DNA from: Epiperipatus broadwayi
Taxonomy: Eukaryota > Onychophora > Udeonychophora > Euonychophora > Peripatidae
Assembly (NCBI GenBank): GCA_028023455.1
Contig: JAQFVV010000013.1
Location: forward strand, 13,218,258 to 13,282,257
Direction of reading: 5' to 3'
DNA length: 64,000 bases
Both the position numbers and the translations under genes were made by a program. The notes below the pieces were generated by a model. The model saw only the letters and a program-made list of their open reading frames with translations. It did not search any database and was not told the DNA's origin. Positions 23,358 to 35,765 of this stretch are shown piece by piece. The stretch's first letter is position 1; each line of letters starts with the position of its first letter.

Positions 23358-24408
23358 TACACCTGGGTCTCTTTTTATGCGGATTATTTTAATGCGATTT
23401 TGAAGTTATGTGATTCATGTTTCTTCTTAATATTTTTCATATTTCACTATATTTATTACATGTCAAGAAATTTAAGTTATTAATAACTCATTTTGACTTG
23501 AAATACTTTTTTTTTTTTTTTCAAAAATATAACGTTATATTAGCAGCTAACATGAATATAGCCTGAAGCTGTATTTAGAATAAATAACATATACTAATGA
23601 GTAAACAATAATAATAGATTTATACTTACATATAAAAATATCGCAATAAATATTCAAAAATTTAAAATTTTAAAAAGTATTTTGTTAGGTATAATAGAAA
23701 TAAATAATGTAGATTTTTAAAATAAATAACAAAGATTTTATAAACTGAAAATAATATTTCTAATGATAATGTATAATCTTTTTGTTTGGATTGCGATCTC
23801 ATTTTTTTTAATATAGAAATTAAATGTGAACATTTAAAATTTATTTCAGTAGTAAAAATCAGTTGTCAACAGAAAACCATTAACACAGCACAAGACTGAA
23901 ATTGGCACTAGTTGTTTAAATGGGATGGAGCAGAATATGGGAAAACTTAGAGTGGGGAATGGAAAATAAAGTGGCTAACAAGTTTCTCTGGGCATAATTG
24001 CTGAGAGATTCTTGACTTCGTTCAAAGAGAAGCTACATCACATCACATCGACAAATCTGATTTTTTACCAGTTTACAAACGAACCGCATATCTTCCAAAT
24101 AACGATAATGATTAAAATACGTATGAAAAAATGTCAAATTAAATACTGTAGTTAATAAAAAAAAGTTTGTCTTGTACCAATTTTTTTCAAATATTTGATA
24201 TTTTTTATTAGTCATACTTTATTTCCTTATTTTTTTAATGTGAATTTTAAAGTAATTTTTTCTTGTTGCTTTGCTTTTATGCAAATTCTGAAAATTACAG
24301 ACCCTATCCCCCATTATTCAAGGTAAGTTAAATTTATTTTTGTGTGATTTTTTGTAATGCAGGTTTTCTGTGGAACCTATCTACCGCATAAAACGAGACC
24401 CAGATGTA
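23358..24408. mobile_element. Non-autonomous pogo/Tigger-like transposon, copy 1
   Basis: The body is 23360-24406 (1,047 bp) between TA dinucleotides (23358-23359 and 24407-24408). Ends are CACCTGGGTCTCTTTTTATG and the reverse complement of CATAAAACGAGACCCAGATG, giving inverted repeats of about 24 bp. CTCGTTTTATGCG-like ends with repeated TTATGCG and GGAACCTATC next to the right end resemble pogo/Tigger ends, and TA duplication fits the Tc1/mariner/pogo group. No transposase ORF. About 85-90% alike to copy 2 by eye. Confidence 0.75.
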
Positions 24409-24861
24409 GTACTCTTTTCTCTCCATATACAATGGACTCTTATACGAAGATTCACTATAATGAGCATTATCAATTTATTTTCTTTATCTCATTTAACAAT
24501 AAACTATTTGCTACAATGATTTTTTAAAAAAATAATTTAGAATTTTTTTTTATAAAAACATTGTTATTTTTTAAGGGCAGTCACTTAATGGAAGAAACAT
24601 AATTGGAAACTAATATGGTAACATGCCAAAAAAGTACAGTATGGTTCAAAGCTTATTTATTATATACAATAATTATATTTTGATTATACAGTTAAAATAT
24701 GATTAGTACACTTACCTGATTTTCATTCAGCATTCTTTCCATCTATATTCTAATTTATACAAGGTAAATGAGACAAATTTTTATTCACTACAATAAATAA
24801 TGAAAAACGTTTTGATCATATATAGTAATAAAATGCATTAATAAAAATTTTAAAATTTATA

Positions 24862-25772
24862 TACACCTGAGCCTCGTTTAATGCGATTTTGAAGTTATGC
24901 GATTCATATTTCTTCTTAATATCTTTCATATTTCACTATTTTTATTAGATATCAAGAAATTTAAATTATTAATAACTTATTTTCACTTGAAATACTTTTT
25001 TTTTTTTTTTTTTTCAAAAATATAGCGTTATATTAGCAGTTAACATGAATATGGCCTGAAGCTGTATTTAGAATATTAGCTTCTATGTAAATAACCTACT
25101 TATACTAATGAGTAAATAATAATAATAGATTTATATTTACATATAAAAATATTGCAATAAATATTCAAAAATTTTAAACTTTTAAAACGTATTTTGTTAA
25201 TTATAACAGAAATAAATATTTTTTTAGATTTTTAAAATAAATAATAACGAAGATTTTATTGATTTTATACACTGAAAATAATCTTTCTAATGATAATCTA
25301 TAATCTTTTGTTTTGATTACGATTTCATTTTTTTTTAATATAGAAACAAAAAACCATTAACACAGCTCAAGACTGAAAGTGTCTCTAGTTGTATGTCACA
25401 TGACGAATCTGATTTCTTAACAGCTCACAAACGAACACATATTGTCAAATAGCCGAATAACTGCTAATGATTAAAATGTGTATGAAATATGTAAAATTAA
25501 ATACTGTAGTTGATAAAAAAAGTAAAAAAAGTTTGTCTTGTATTAATTTTTTTTAAATATTTGAAATTTTTTATTAGTCATACTTTATTTCCTTATTTTT
25601 TTAATGCGAATTTTAAAGTAATTTTTCCTTGTTGCTTTGCTTTTATGCGATTTCTGAAAATTACAACCCCTATGCCCCATTTTTCAAGGTAAGTTAAGTC
25701 TATTTTTGTACGATTTCTTTTGTGCGCGTTTTCTGAGGAACCTATCTATCGCATAAAACGAGACCAGGTGTA
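24862..25772. mobile_element. Non-autonomous pogo/Tigger-like transposon, copy 2
   Basis: The body is 24864-25770 (907 bp), flanked by TA at 24862-24863 and 25771-25772. Ends are CACCTGAGCCTCGTTTAATG and the complement of CATAAAACGAGACCAGGTG. It is in the same orientation as copy 1, 455 bp downstream, with the same internal landmarks (TTTGAAGTTATG, GCCTGAAGCTGTATTTAGAA, TTTTATTAGTCATACTTTAT). Relative to copy 1 it lacks about 140 bp, mostly in the middle. No ORF. Confidence 0.75.
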
Positions 25773-26544
25773 TTAGCTTTATATTCACTCAGTCAAATTT
25801 TGCCTAAAATTTTCTTAAATGCTACCTCGGTCAAAGGCAAGAATATTGACATTTTCAATGAAAAAAAACCGAAAAAACATTATTTCATGCATTATGCCAT
25901 TATTTTGATAAACTTATTTTGATAAACTTTATATGATCATACAGTTAGTAAACATAAGATGGAAATATCACTTACTTGTTTAATTGTTATACAGTATCCT
26001 TGTAATTTATTTCTAAAATTTCCAAGATGTGATGGCTTTTATCACAAGCAAAAAAATACAGCAAAAAAATATATACATTACTTCAAAAACAGTTATTATT
26101 TAACTAATTTCTCATAGTATTTTCATACCGGTAGTAACCCCCTACCCCCAACAAAAGTGCATGTTCTATATTAAAACAACAGCAAAATAATAATTTAATT
26201 AAAGTGAAAGGCTGAAGACCTCTCGCACGCGCTTTTACAATCATACAATAATAATTTAACTGTTTAGTTATTAAAGCTACAGTAAATTTAAATTTTATTT
26301 AATTATAATTGTATTTATATAAAACAAATAAAGTCATGAACCATTACTTAAAGAAAAAATTAATAGAGTTGTAAAAAAATTCAGTTTTTGTTGGTTAGAT
26401 AATTACAAAAACAAAACTGATAATCGAATATAAAGCATATCAAAACTATAGTTTAAAATGTATATTGTGTTAAATATTTTTTTATTATTTCTGCATGCTT
26501 CATTTTAATTTAACAAATTGTGATTTTATGGGGAATATTATTCT

Positions 26545-26702
26545 CAGTCTAAATAAGACTCAAAATGACAGACTGTAAATTGATAAATTATCGTATTTAA
26601 AAAGAAAAAAAAAAATTACATCAACAGTCTAAATAAGACTCAAAATGACAGATTGTAAATTGATAAATTATCGTATTTAAAAAAAAAAAAATACATCAAC
26701 AG
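26545..26702 (+). repeat. Tandem duplication, 80-bp unit
   Basis: CAGTCTAAATAAGACTCAAA starts at 26545 and again at 26625. Both units run through GTAAATTGATAAATTATCG and a poly-A tract to ACATCAAC, differing by a substitution and poly-A length. A simple recent tandem duplication just left of the SINE-like inverted pair. Confidence 0.85.
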
Positions 26703-26715
26703 AAATGTTTTAAGC

Positions 26716-26900
26716 AATTTAAATGTAATATAGGGGATTTGAACACAAACTTTCAAACTCCCTTCACATATCCACTCTATCTCATATAAGCAATATATAT
26801 GACCGTACAACATGAAAAAGATAAATGATCTCCAATATATGTATTTCATACTGAACCAGCAATCATCAGTTGATCCTGATCTCCATCTCCCATGTATATA
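26716..26900 (-). repeat. SINE-like repeat, copy in minus orientation
   Basis: The reverse complement of this segment matches 27055-27240 over about 180 bp, with landmarks CAACTGATGATTGCTGGTTC, ATACATATATTGGAGATC, TATGAGATA, GAAGGGAG and GTTCAAATCCCC. GTTCAAATCC fits a polymerase III B box, hence SINE-like; no convincing A box or tail was found. Together with 27055-27240 it forms an inverted pair with about 155 bp between. Confidence 0.6.
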
Positions 26901-27054
26901 TATAATCAGTGTTCGGTTTGTATTAAGATAGTAAATTTTCAAACTAATGGACAGGCTTCAATCTATTCTACCCTCCAATTCTTCAGACATCCATACCATT
27001 GAAAATCTGATGATGCTACGCTCAAATCTCTTGTTGATGCCAATATTATTGTCG

Positions 27055-27240
27055 TGCCTATATGTGTGAAAGATGGGGATCTGGACCAACTGATGAGTGC
27101 TGGTTCAGCACAAAATACATATATTGATAATTTGTCTTTGTCATATGTGTGTGGTTATGTGCATTGGTTATATGAGATAAAATGGATAGCTGAAGGGAGC
27201 TTGAAAGTCTATGTTCAAATCCCCTATATTACATTTAAAC
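27055..27240 (+). repeat. SINE-like repeat, copy in plus orientation
   Basis: Partner of 26716-26900 and relative of the foldback at 1-206. It carries CCAACTGATGAGTGCTGGTT, TATATGAGATAAAATGG, GCTGAAGGGAGCTTGAAAG and GTTCAAATCCCC, ending in ATTACATTTAAA. A 75-codon open frame across it (27054-27281) is an accident of the repeat, not a gene. Confidence 0.6.
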
Positions 27241-29339
27241 TCCAAGTATATGAATATATGCTTGTATTTCAAAAGTATTAATAAGTTTATTTACCCACAC
27301 ATCTTTTCTTTTTATTAGTAAGAATTTTAATAAAATGTTTTCATTAATTATTATTTCTTTCATTTTTAGACTTTAATTTTTAATTGTTTTTATTTTTTTT
27401 TTCACATTTTTTTTTTATATATTTTGAATTTAGGATAACACATGACATTTTTTGTCATAGGAAATTATTATAATTGCTTGTTTTTCTATACAAGAATTTT
27501 AGTTGAGCTCACTGTCCAAGCTTATATATATACTTCCAAGTCAGTTCTTTTGAACATTTTGTATGTCTTTTTTTTTTTTGTTTACTGCTGGTTTCTAAAG
27601 CATTTATCTATCTCTTTCATAATTCAGTTTTCAATATCTTTTGGCAAGGAATTTATTGAATACAGTCATTTATTTTTCAAGTTCACTATTTAGCAATCAA
27701 TGACTTTTTTCTTAGGCTTTAGTAGATTTAGTTGAATGATTTTCCTTTACATTTATTTCAGAGTTATAAGGCTAAGAGAAAAAACGGTAATTTAAAAAGA
27801 ATGGGCTATAGCTGTATATATTGATATATTTATCTACTTTCTTGATGGATACTACAATTTTAAACATACAGATGCATTATAATAATACTTATAACTCAAT
27901 TCGCTTGATTTCAATTTGATAAATTCTGATTAATATTTTTTGCAACTTTAGTATGATCAATTATTTAGATAGTTAAAAATCTGAATTGTAAAAATGAATA
28001 TTAATTACATTCTGCATCTCTATTTTTATTAATTCAACTGACCACGTAAGTTAGGTCATTTTCGATTAACATGTTGTTAAGTCATTTAATTCATTAAGTA
28101 GTTCAATTAAATGGTATTTTGGGTTTTTTTTTTCATAATTAATTAATATCTTGCTTTTAATTAATTCATATATTTAATTTATATAAATCCAGATATTTTA
28201 TAAATTTAATATACATTCAATCTTAATAAATTTTATTTGTATTACAAAAGCTGTTATGGATACACATTAATATTTGAAAATAGCAAGCAGAACAGCTTCT
28301 CACAATTTTTTCTTTTGATTTTAATAAAAATACTACCCTCAATAAAGACAAATATTATTTTAGTTTTACATAATTATTTTAAATCTATCAGAATAATTAA
28401 TTATTGAAAGATGGGAATGAAGAGAACATTTTTTGCATCCATACATTTGCTACAAAGTAGTGATGATGCAAAATTTATTTTTATGATTTCAATGATATTT
28501 TTATTTTTGCAAATATGCAGTCATGGTGTATCTTTTGTAATTTTTTTTATATATATATATTTTTTTTTATGTCATTAAACATCAATCTGTCATATTAAAT
28601 GGTTTAAATACCTGTATGCTAATATATTACTTATTTATCATCTTTATTTTAGTATTAATATGTTCGTTCAGATTAAATTTAATTTTATTTCCATCAGAAG
28701 CAACTTTATAAATAAGATTTTTATTATTATTGTTATTGATAGGAATTATGTTAGATCTCATTTCTTCATAATTGTTTGTAATTATGTGATAATTCTATGT
28801 CACTTATACAACTTTAAACTAGAGTAGGATATTTTTATTGTAAGAGAATTTTATATTTTAAACATCCAATTGTGCTAAACATAATTAGCAAGAAAAAATA
28901 CATCAAATATATAATACTTAGAGAATATCTGAAATTGCATTTGCAAATTCTTAATGGCTAGCAGTTATGATATTAAATTTTGCAGTTTAACATAACTATT
29001 TATTTAATTAATTGATTTGTGCATTACAATAAAAATTTGATGAGACCAGAAATCAAATGTGCCAATCATACTACCGTAATTTTACTTGTAATAAAAGAAT
29101 ACTTACATTGATTCTGTGGAATTACAATCAATTATTTAATAATTGATTCAAGAAATGGTTTATCTGTAATATATTTACATAAATCTATTTAAAATTCTCT
29201 TTATATCTCTAACCTAGATGTAAATTTTAAATCTCAGTTAAAAATAATATATCCTGCTTTTTAATTAAATACAGCACATCATGGATTAACTCAATTTCAT
29301 CACTTTTTTTCTATGTATAATGTCTTAAAAATTTTATTC

Positions 29340-29460
29340 CATCATGACACCTGTAAAAGGCAAATGATCTCAAAGTTATATTTTATGCTGAATCAGATCT
29401 CATTAGTTGATTCGGGTTGAAATCTTTTGCACATCTTCAGTCTCATGTTGAATGTCAACA
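29340..29460 (-). repeat. Diverged SINE-like repeat fragment
   Basis: AAATGATCTCAAAGTTATAT, then TGCTGAATCAG and TCATTAGTTGATTCG, follow the same order as in 26716-26900 (AAATGATCTCC, ACTGAACCAG, TCATCAGTTGATCC). This is a fourth, older and partial copy in minus orientation. Confidence 0.45.
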
Positions 29461-31433
29461 TTTTAAAATCCATATAATCTTAAAAATTCTTTTTATTGCT
29501 TATATTTATCTGATAAATTGCAAGAATGATATTACTTATTTTTGGAAAGGAACTTAGAATTATCTCTGCTACAGTAACAGATGTTTTAAAGAGTAATAAA
29601 TTCAAAATCTTATAAAAATTAAATGCAAAAAAAAAAAAATGGAAATGGATGTTAAATGAATATTGGGCAAAAAATTCGAATTGTAATTTTAAAGATCAAC
29701 AATTTTATAACTTCATCACTTATAATGAGGAGCAGCAGAATAATTTCATAAATCTAACATCAATTGAATTTTCTAAAGAACAAAACATCTTATTGAATAA
29801 AGGACCATCTTTTATACCTATAATAGATAAAGATATTAATAAGAAGATTGTTACTGATATTGAATTAGCAAATATATCAGTTGATGATAAAAAGAAAATT
29901 AATTGTTTATTAAATAAAGACTTATATGAAAAGAAAATTATTTATAAGGACTATAAGAATAGGAGTATTATTAATAATATTAAAATGATCTGTGATTATG
30001 AAAGGATTATTATTTGTAAAGAAGATAAAGGAAACAGATTTGTGTCATGCTTTATGAAGATTATATTGATAGAATCGAAAATGAAATAAATAAAGAAGGA
30101 TATAATAAATTATTAAAAGATCCTACTACAGGGATAAAAAACAAATATTTAAAATTACTTAATAAAATGAAAGATTATAAAATTATAGATATAAATTAAT
30201 ATAAATTATTGTATCCTTCTTCTTATGAAAATACATATATTTTTACAAAGGTTAAAACTCATGAAAGGCTGTTGTTTAACTTTAGCAATTTTATTTTACA
30301 GAAGTTTTGTAAGTATATAAATAATTGGATAACTAGTATTTTAGGATATAAATGGGAATCAAAGTATTTTTACATTGGATATTGAAAAAATATATCCAAG
30401 TATTCCAAGACTTAAAAATATAGATATATTAATAAAAAATATATAAATGATATAAATATAATAAATATTATTGATGAGGGTTTAAAATTAATACACAATA
30501 GTTTATATTTTAAATATAATAATGAATTTTGGAATATAAATGAGGGATAGGTTATGGGTTATGCAATTAATGATTTAATATCATCAATATTTATAAATGA
30601 ATTAGAAAATATTGTAATTAAAAAAAGGATAATAAATCAAGAAATAATACATTATTCTAGATATGTTGATGATATTTTAATTATTGGTATTAAAAGAGTA
30701 ATGAATAATATTTATAATGAGTTTAATAATAATATATATAAAATTAAATTTACTAAAGTGGAATTTGAAGATAAGATTGAATATTTAGATATAGAAATTA
30801 ATATAGATAACGATAATAAAATTACTTTAAAACATTTTATTAAAGAACATAAATTAAGAAAAATTATTCATGTAGATTTCAACAAGCATGGGTACAAAAA
30901 TTAACAGTAATTAAAAATTTTAAATATAGAATGATAAATACAATATAGATAAAAATGTAACTCAATTGCAAAAGAATCAGTTTATTAAATTATATAAAGA
31001 TTATGGCTATAATCCTAAAACTATTAGCAATATATTTTTTACTTCTAAAAAATCTATGGTAGATAAAATTTTTGAGAATAATGATGGTCTTGATAATGGT
31101 AATAATGAATCAAGTAAGAAATGGATTAAACTTACATATTATACTAGGATTTATAATACCTTAAGGTATAATAAAAATTATATTGATGAGATTATAAATA
31201 TTGGCTGGTCAAATAGTAAAAATCTTGATCAATTAATAGGTAATTATAGGTTAAGGGATGATTTGCAGTTCAAAAAAGGAATTGTATATAAAATTACATG
31301 GGAAATTTGTAAAATAATTTACTTTAGGCATACTGGAAAAATATTAGAGGTAAGAGCCAAAGAACATAACAATGCTATTAAAAGAAATGATGGTAGGTCT
31401 GCATTATGTATTCACTACTTAAAATATGGCCAT

Positions 31434-33358
31434 AGAACAGATGCTACAAACCATATCTCCTACCTCTATGACCATCAATGCAACATGCAAAAAAAAAAGG
31501 CTCCTCAACAGACCAAGCTGCCCTCATTTTCAAAACCATTGTAAATTCAGTCAGAGAGCAGAAAAAGTATGCTCCAATGGCTGTTCAAGTTGACATTGAG
31601 GTTGCTTTTGACTCAGTCCCTATTGAAATTTTAATTGAGACACTTGCAGACACCAAAATACCTCGCTATCTTTTATACCTACTAACCAATCTACTCCTTA
31701 GTCGTGAAATCCATATTACAATTAATGGTAGAACATCACCTTCCTTCTCTCCCCTCCAATCCATACCTCAAGGATCTCCACTCAGTTCGTTATTATTTAT
31801 GTTCTATATTAACCCTCTCATAAATAAAATACAACAAAAATTACAAGGAATCCAAATTCCCCACACTGGACTATATATACCGCGTATTGCATACATGGAT
31901 GATTTTACTGTTTTTTTTACATCCAAAAAACAACTACCTACTCTGGAAAAAGTACTTCATGAATACACCCTCAAATATAAACTTAAAATCAATATTAACA
32001 AAACACCAGCTTGGTTTCTTTACACTGGCAAGATAAATACACAAGTTTATCATGGGAAACCAACTAATTTCCTTGGGTTTCCTTTCTACCTAGGGCCCTC
32101 TGCAATGAGACAAAAGATCCAGAAAAAACTGAAAGATGATGCTGAACATACAACCACTTCTCTCTCCAAAACCTATCGCTCACTATATGCAAAAGTATGC
32201 CTTTTCAATCAGCTTGTAACTACAAAAATAACCTATTACTTACCAATCATAAATTTCACTAAATCTTTCACTTCGTCACTCTGCAGCAAGCTATTATGGC
32301 GCAGAAAAGTAGTCTCCATCTCTGTAAAACGACTTAGTCTTCCAACAACCAGAAATGGATTAGGTCTTCACTTCATACAAATTTTTCACAAACAAAAAAG
32401 TATTAATATCCTAGCTGCACTGATAAGAAGTTTTCCAGCGCTCGAATGCATCCTCCAAATAACACCCACAGACCGACCACCACCTTTACACAGATATTTG
32501 TCTTTGCTTGTAAACCAACTTCAAAGCATCTATGATCAGGGGTCTTTTTTGGGTGTAGGTAGATACACCTATTGGACTATTTATAATATGCTGTACCCAG
32601 ACATAACTACAGATCCTCACTCACCTATGCTAAATATGAACAATAGTCATTTGATGCAGCGATTTAAAAAATGGTCTTTGGAACCCAAATTTTTTGACTT
32701 TCTTTTAAAGGTAAATCTTCATGCTCTACCTACCCCCTATTTCCTTAAATACCGCAGGTTTTACAACAAAATAGATGCTTTTTGTTCCTTGTGCCACAGG
32801 GAAGAAGAAACACAACAGCACCTGTTTCACACCTGCACAGCTCTAACAAATACCCGAGAAATTATGATTAACACATATAGACAAAATAACATCACACTTG
32901 ATAACCTAATAGAGACACTCAGTAAAGGCTCAATACCAGCCGCTCGTGCAGCAACCTTTTGTTTATATAGTTTCTGATGCACCAGATGTACTTTCTGCCT
33001 TGGAGACAATACCACAAAGCACCCAGCCATATTCTCTAATAAGCTCAAACAACTGAAGGCCAGAGATGGCAAAATTGCACACCCAGATATATTTGCTGCT
33101 ACATTGTCACTATTAAAAACCTGAGACAAACCATAACCTCAGAAAACAAATTATGATTTTTCTGTAACAAGAACAATTATTAATTTTTTTTTTTTATTGT
33201 TGTTGTTTTTACATATCCCTTTTTTAATAATTTTTTCTGTTTGTTCCAAAGCCATATAGTTTTAAACCATATATTTTCAACAATGTAATTTTTGGTAAAC
33301 AAACAAATTCATATAATCTATTTTGTACAATAAAGTATATTATTGAAACACAAAAAGT
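31434..33358 (+). mobile_element. 5'-truncated LINE (L1/Tx1-like) inserted in the Penelope-like element
   Basis: The body starts inside the RT domain (KPYLLPL in the LINE frame near 31448) and runs through the RT C-terminus to a 3' UTR ending near AATAAAGTATATTATTG (about 33330). It is truncated at its 5' side, as usual for target-primed insertions. It splits the Penelope-like frame just after its GIY-YIG region. Similar TTAAAATAT and TTAAATATT sequences on the two sides could be a diverged target duplication. The 5' boundary is uncertain by a few bases. Confidence 0.75.
31478..33124 (+). pseudogene. LINE reverse transcriptase C-terminal two thirds with zinc finger
   Basis: RT motifs: VQVDIEVAFDSVP (A, normally DxxKAFD), PQGSPLSSLLF (B) and AYMDDFTVFF (C), then NINKTPAWF and FLGFPF. 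Near the end, CSLCHREEETQQHLFHTC fits the zinc-binding region found at the C-terminus of many LINE RTs. An in-frame TGA at 32975-32977 interrupts the frame, which otherwise continues to TGA at 33122-33124; another in-frame stop lies at 31469. Motif C with MDD and the overall order are closest in my judgement to L1/Tx1-type enzymes. Codon use is visibly less AT-rich than the Penelope-like element around it. Confidence 0.8.
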
Positions 33359-33472
33359 ATTAAATATTTAAATTTCATCAAAGATCCAAAAAGAAGGCAA
33401 ATATATGAAACATTATATTAAAAATAATTTGACGAATTGTATGAATATTTATAAGACTTTTATAAAATTTGT

Positions 33473-34227
33473 TTAACCCTTTTCCCGCCTCCTATGAGGC
33501 TCCTCGTAGACATCTGACGTCACTCTAACTCTGCCAGTTCTTATGCTAAAAAATTCATTTGATAGGTTTTGAATAGGTTTTTAAAAGTTCTGTAAGATGG
33601 TGCCCTCTTCCGATTTATTTTACAAGTAAAAAATAAAAAAAAAACGCATTTAGACCTAAACAAAGAAAGAACATTGGTTGTAATTGGTTGTTAGTGAGCT
33701 CTCAGCCGAAAAAGACATTCTGATTGGCTGGAAAGAACAAAGAAACCGCCTGATCAAAGAAAATAAAGAAAAACGCTGAGATTTTCATTTCGAATGCAAT
33801 TTTAAGTATTAAAAAAATATAATTTCAGAAATTAAACTAGTTTTTTAAAAAATATACTAAAAAAACAAAATTATTTTCGAAAAATATTGAAGATTTTAGT
33901 AAAAATATTAAAGAAATATTTAAAAGAAATATTTACTTTTCTATAACGTAAAAGTCGACCTTTTTGTTTATATTATAGCTTTTATGTTGCCGAAATTGAA
34001 TATTTTAGAATAAATAAATAGCAATTTATTTTTGAAAGAACTTTCGTTCTCTTCATAACCTGAAAAATTAGTAATATACTTTTTATAAACGTATCTGAGT
34101 TGAATTTAATATTATAGGCGAATATGTTTTAACAATAGGCTTTGTCTTCAGTTTGTGAGTTGGCCAATTAAAAGATTTGATTTTTACCTCATACAACCAA
34201 TAATATAATTAGCGGTTAAAAGGTTAA
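33473..34227. mobile_element. Non-autonomous piggyBac-like element, copy 1
   Basis: The body is 33477-34223 (747 bp) between TTAA duplications at 33473-33476 and 34224-34227. Ends are CCCTTTTCCCGCC and the complement of GCGGTTAAAAGG. TTAA target and a CCC start fit piggyBac; Kolobok also uses TTAA. The left TTAA contains the stop codon of the Penelope-like ORF, so the element landed exactly at that stop. No ORF. A related copy in opposite orientation lies at 53395-54177. Confidence 0.75.
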
Positions 34228-34590
34228 TAATTGGTTGATTAAAAATGAATGGAAAATTATATAAAGTGATATATATAATCGTATAAAAAAATGCATGTAA
34301 TATTGTTTAACATATCGTTATGGTATAATCAATTGTTTTGTAATTATTGAATTTATATATGAGGGTTTTGATTTGTTTTAATTATTTAAATTATTATTAT
34401 TGTTTGTTTTAATTCCATTATTGGACACTGGGTGGTTTTATGTCAGGTGATTTGTTAATGTTATATAGATTAGTAACATTTGAAAATAGCACCAAAGCAG
34501 GTGCTGAAAAAAGCTCTTTATGTATAAAATTATTATTTGATTACATAGTTCTTGCAAAGAATTACTATTATTATTATTATTATTATTTGA
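34228..34590 (+). other. Probable 3' tail of the Penelope-like element
   Basis: Sequence that would follow the Penelope-like stop codon if the TTAA element were removed. It contains TGAAAA (34481-34486), a perfect 6-bp stem AGCACC/GGTGCT (34488-34493 and 34500-34505), then GAAAA, and ends in (TTA)n at about 34563-34588. The box order parallels the insert at 8252-8279. I infer a degenerate ribozyme-like terminal motif; the assignment depends on that parallel. Confidence 0.4.
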
Positions 34591-35518
34591 AAATCTTATA
34601 TAGTAAGTTTAAATTTTCCACCAAATTTTTTTCATGCTAATAGTGAAATTTTTTATTTTGTGAGGTTGTAAATTTTATCATTTGATTAGTACATATTTAT
34701 GATCTGTATGATTATTGTATATTACTATGTATGTATATTTATGTATTAGATTAATCTTTTTTAAACTAATGCATTGAAATCCAGAACATTTATGAAACAA
34801 AAATATGTAATTATTTTAATATTCAATTCAAAATTGTATTATATAATTAGTTTTTTTTGTTTTCTTGATATGCATATGAAATATTAATAAATGAATTGTT
34901 TTAAATAATTTGTATCTTAAGAGGATAGGAATGAGAATGATCAATATTGATAAGTAAATGAAATTGGTCTGATTCTGAAGATGATGAAAGAGTGAGAAAC
35001 ATGATACTATACTAGATTAAAACAAAAAAAAAAAAAAATGGAAATTTTGAGAATGAAGACTGACTTATTCTGAAAAGTCGTTTGATAATATTAATATCAT
35101 AAATTCTGATCTCCCAGCTATGATGCTTTTTTGTGCCACTAAGATTACAATTACACATCAAAACTAATGTTTATGGACAATTATTACTATTCAGTTATAA
35201 TATCTATATCATTCTAGAACTATAAATGAATATCTACTTTACATGAAATTTAATAAGTAATTTTAATAATATTTACTAATCCTTTACTAACTTTGCAAAT
35301 TGCAAATGAATGGTATTAGTGTACATAATCTTCATGCTTCCATCGTGAAACATTGCAGAGCTTTGCTGCAAAAGACAAATTAAAACAGCAATTGTTAGCA
35401 TAACTCAGAAATAAACTATTGTGCACTGATTTACAAAATATTATCTACCATCAGAAACATTTTATATCATTTATCTGAAAAAGATAATATTTATATACAT
35501 ATCCAATCTGTTGATTCT

Positions 35519-35765
35519 GTTGTAGTTTTATATTGGACCATTTCCAAGATTTAATATGGGTATTGAATGTCTTTAGAAAAATTTGACTTTACTCAAATAT
35601 TCCAAATACATTCAACTGTTAGTAATAGCATATCAAACGTGTTGATGTACTATTACTAACAATTGAATGTATTTGGAATATTTAAATGAAGTCAAATTTT
35701 TCTAAAAACATTCATTACTCATATTAGATGATGGAAATAGTCCAATATAAAAATACAACTAAAGC
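35519..35765. repeat. Foldback MITE-like repeat, about 245 bp
   Basis: Arms of about 105 bp (35522-35628 and 35650-35760) are inverted copies with a 21-bp loop. Landmarks TTTATATTGGACCATTTCC with GGAAATAGTCCAATATAAA outside, and CTGTTAGTAATAG with CTATTACTAACA at the loop. No ORF; I did not find a convincing target duplication. Confidence 0.8.

Larger units (their letters stand above)
29641..33476 (+). pseudogene. Penelope-like element ORF (RT plus GIY-YIG), interrupted by a LINE
   Basis: The N-terminal part 29649-30089 has LLNKGPSFIPI and IIICKEDKGNRFV, the conserved start of Penelope-like RTs. Frameshifts and a stop follow. Motif A reads TLDIEKIYPSIP (about 30380), motif B YFKYNNEFW...VMGYAINDL (30510-30590) and motif C YSRYVDDILIIG (about 30653). 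A decayed GIY-YIG-like region at 31280-31433 (VYKITWEIC...HTGKILEVRAKEH...HYLKYGH) has lost the YIG. A LINE interrupts at about 31434; a C-terminal piece resumes at about 33375 (KDPKRRQIYET, then YIKNNL) and stops at TAA 33474-33476. Penelope-like enzymes copy RNA at target DNA ends. Not functional here. Confidence 0.85.
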
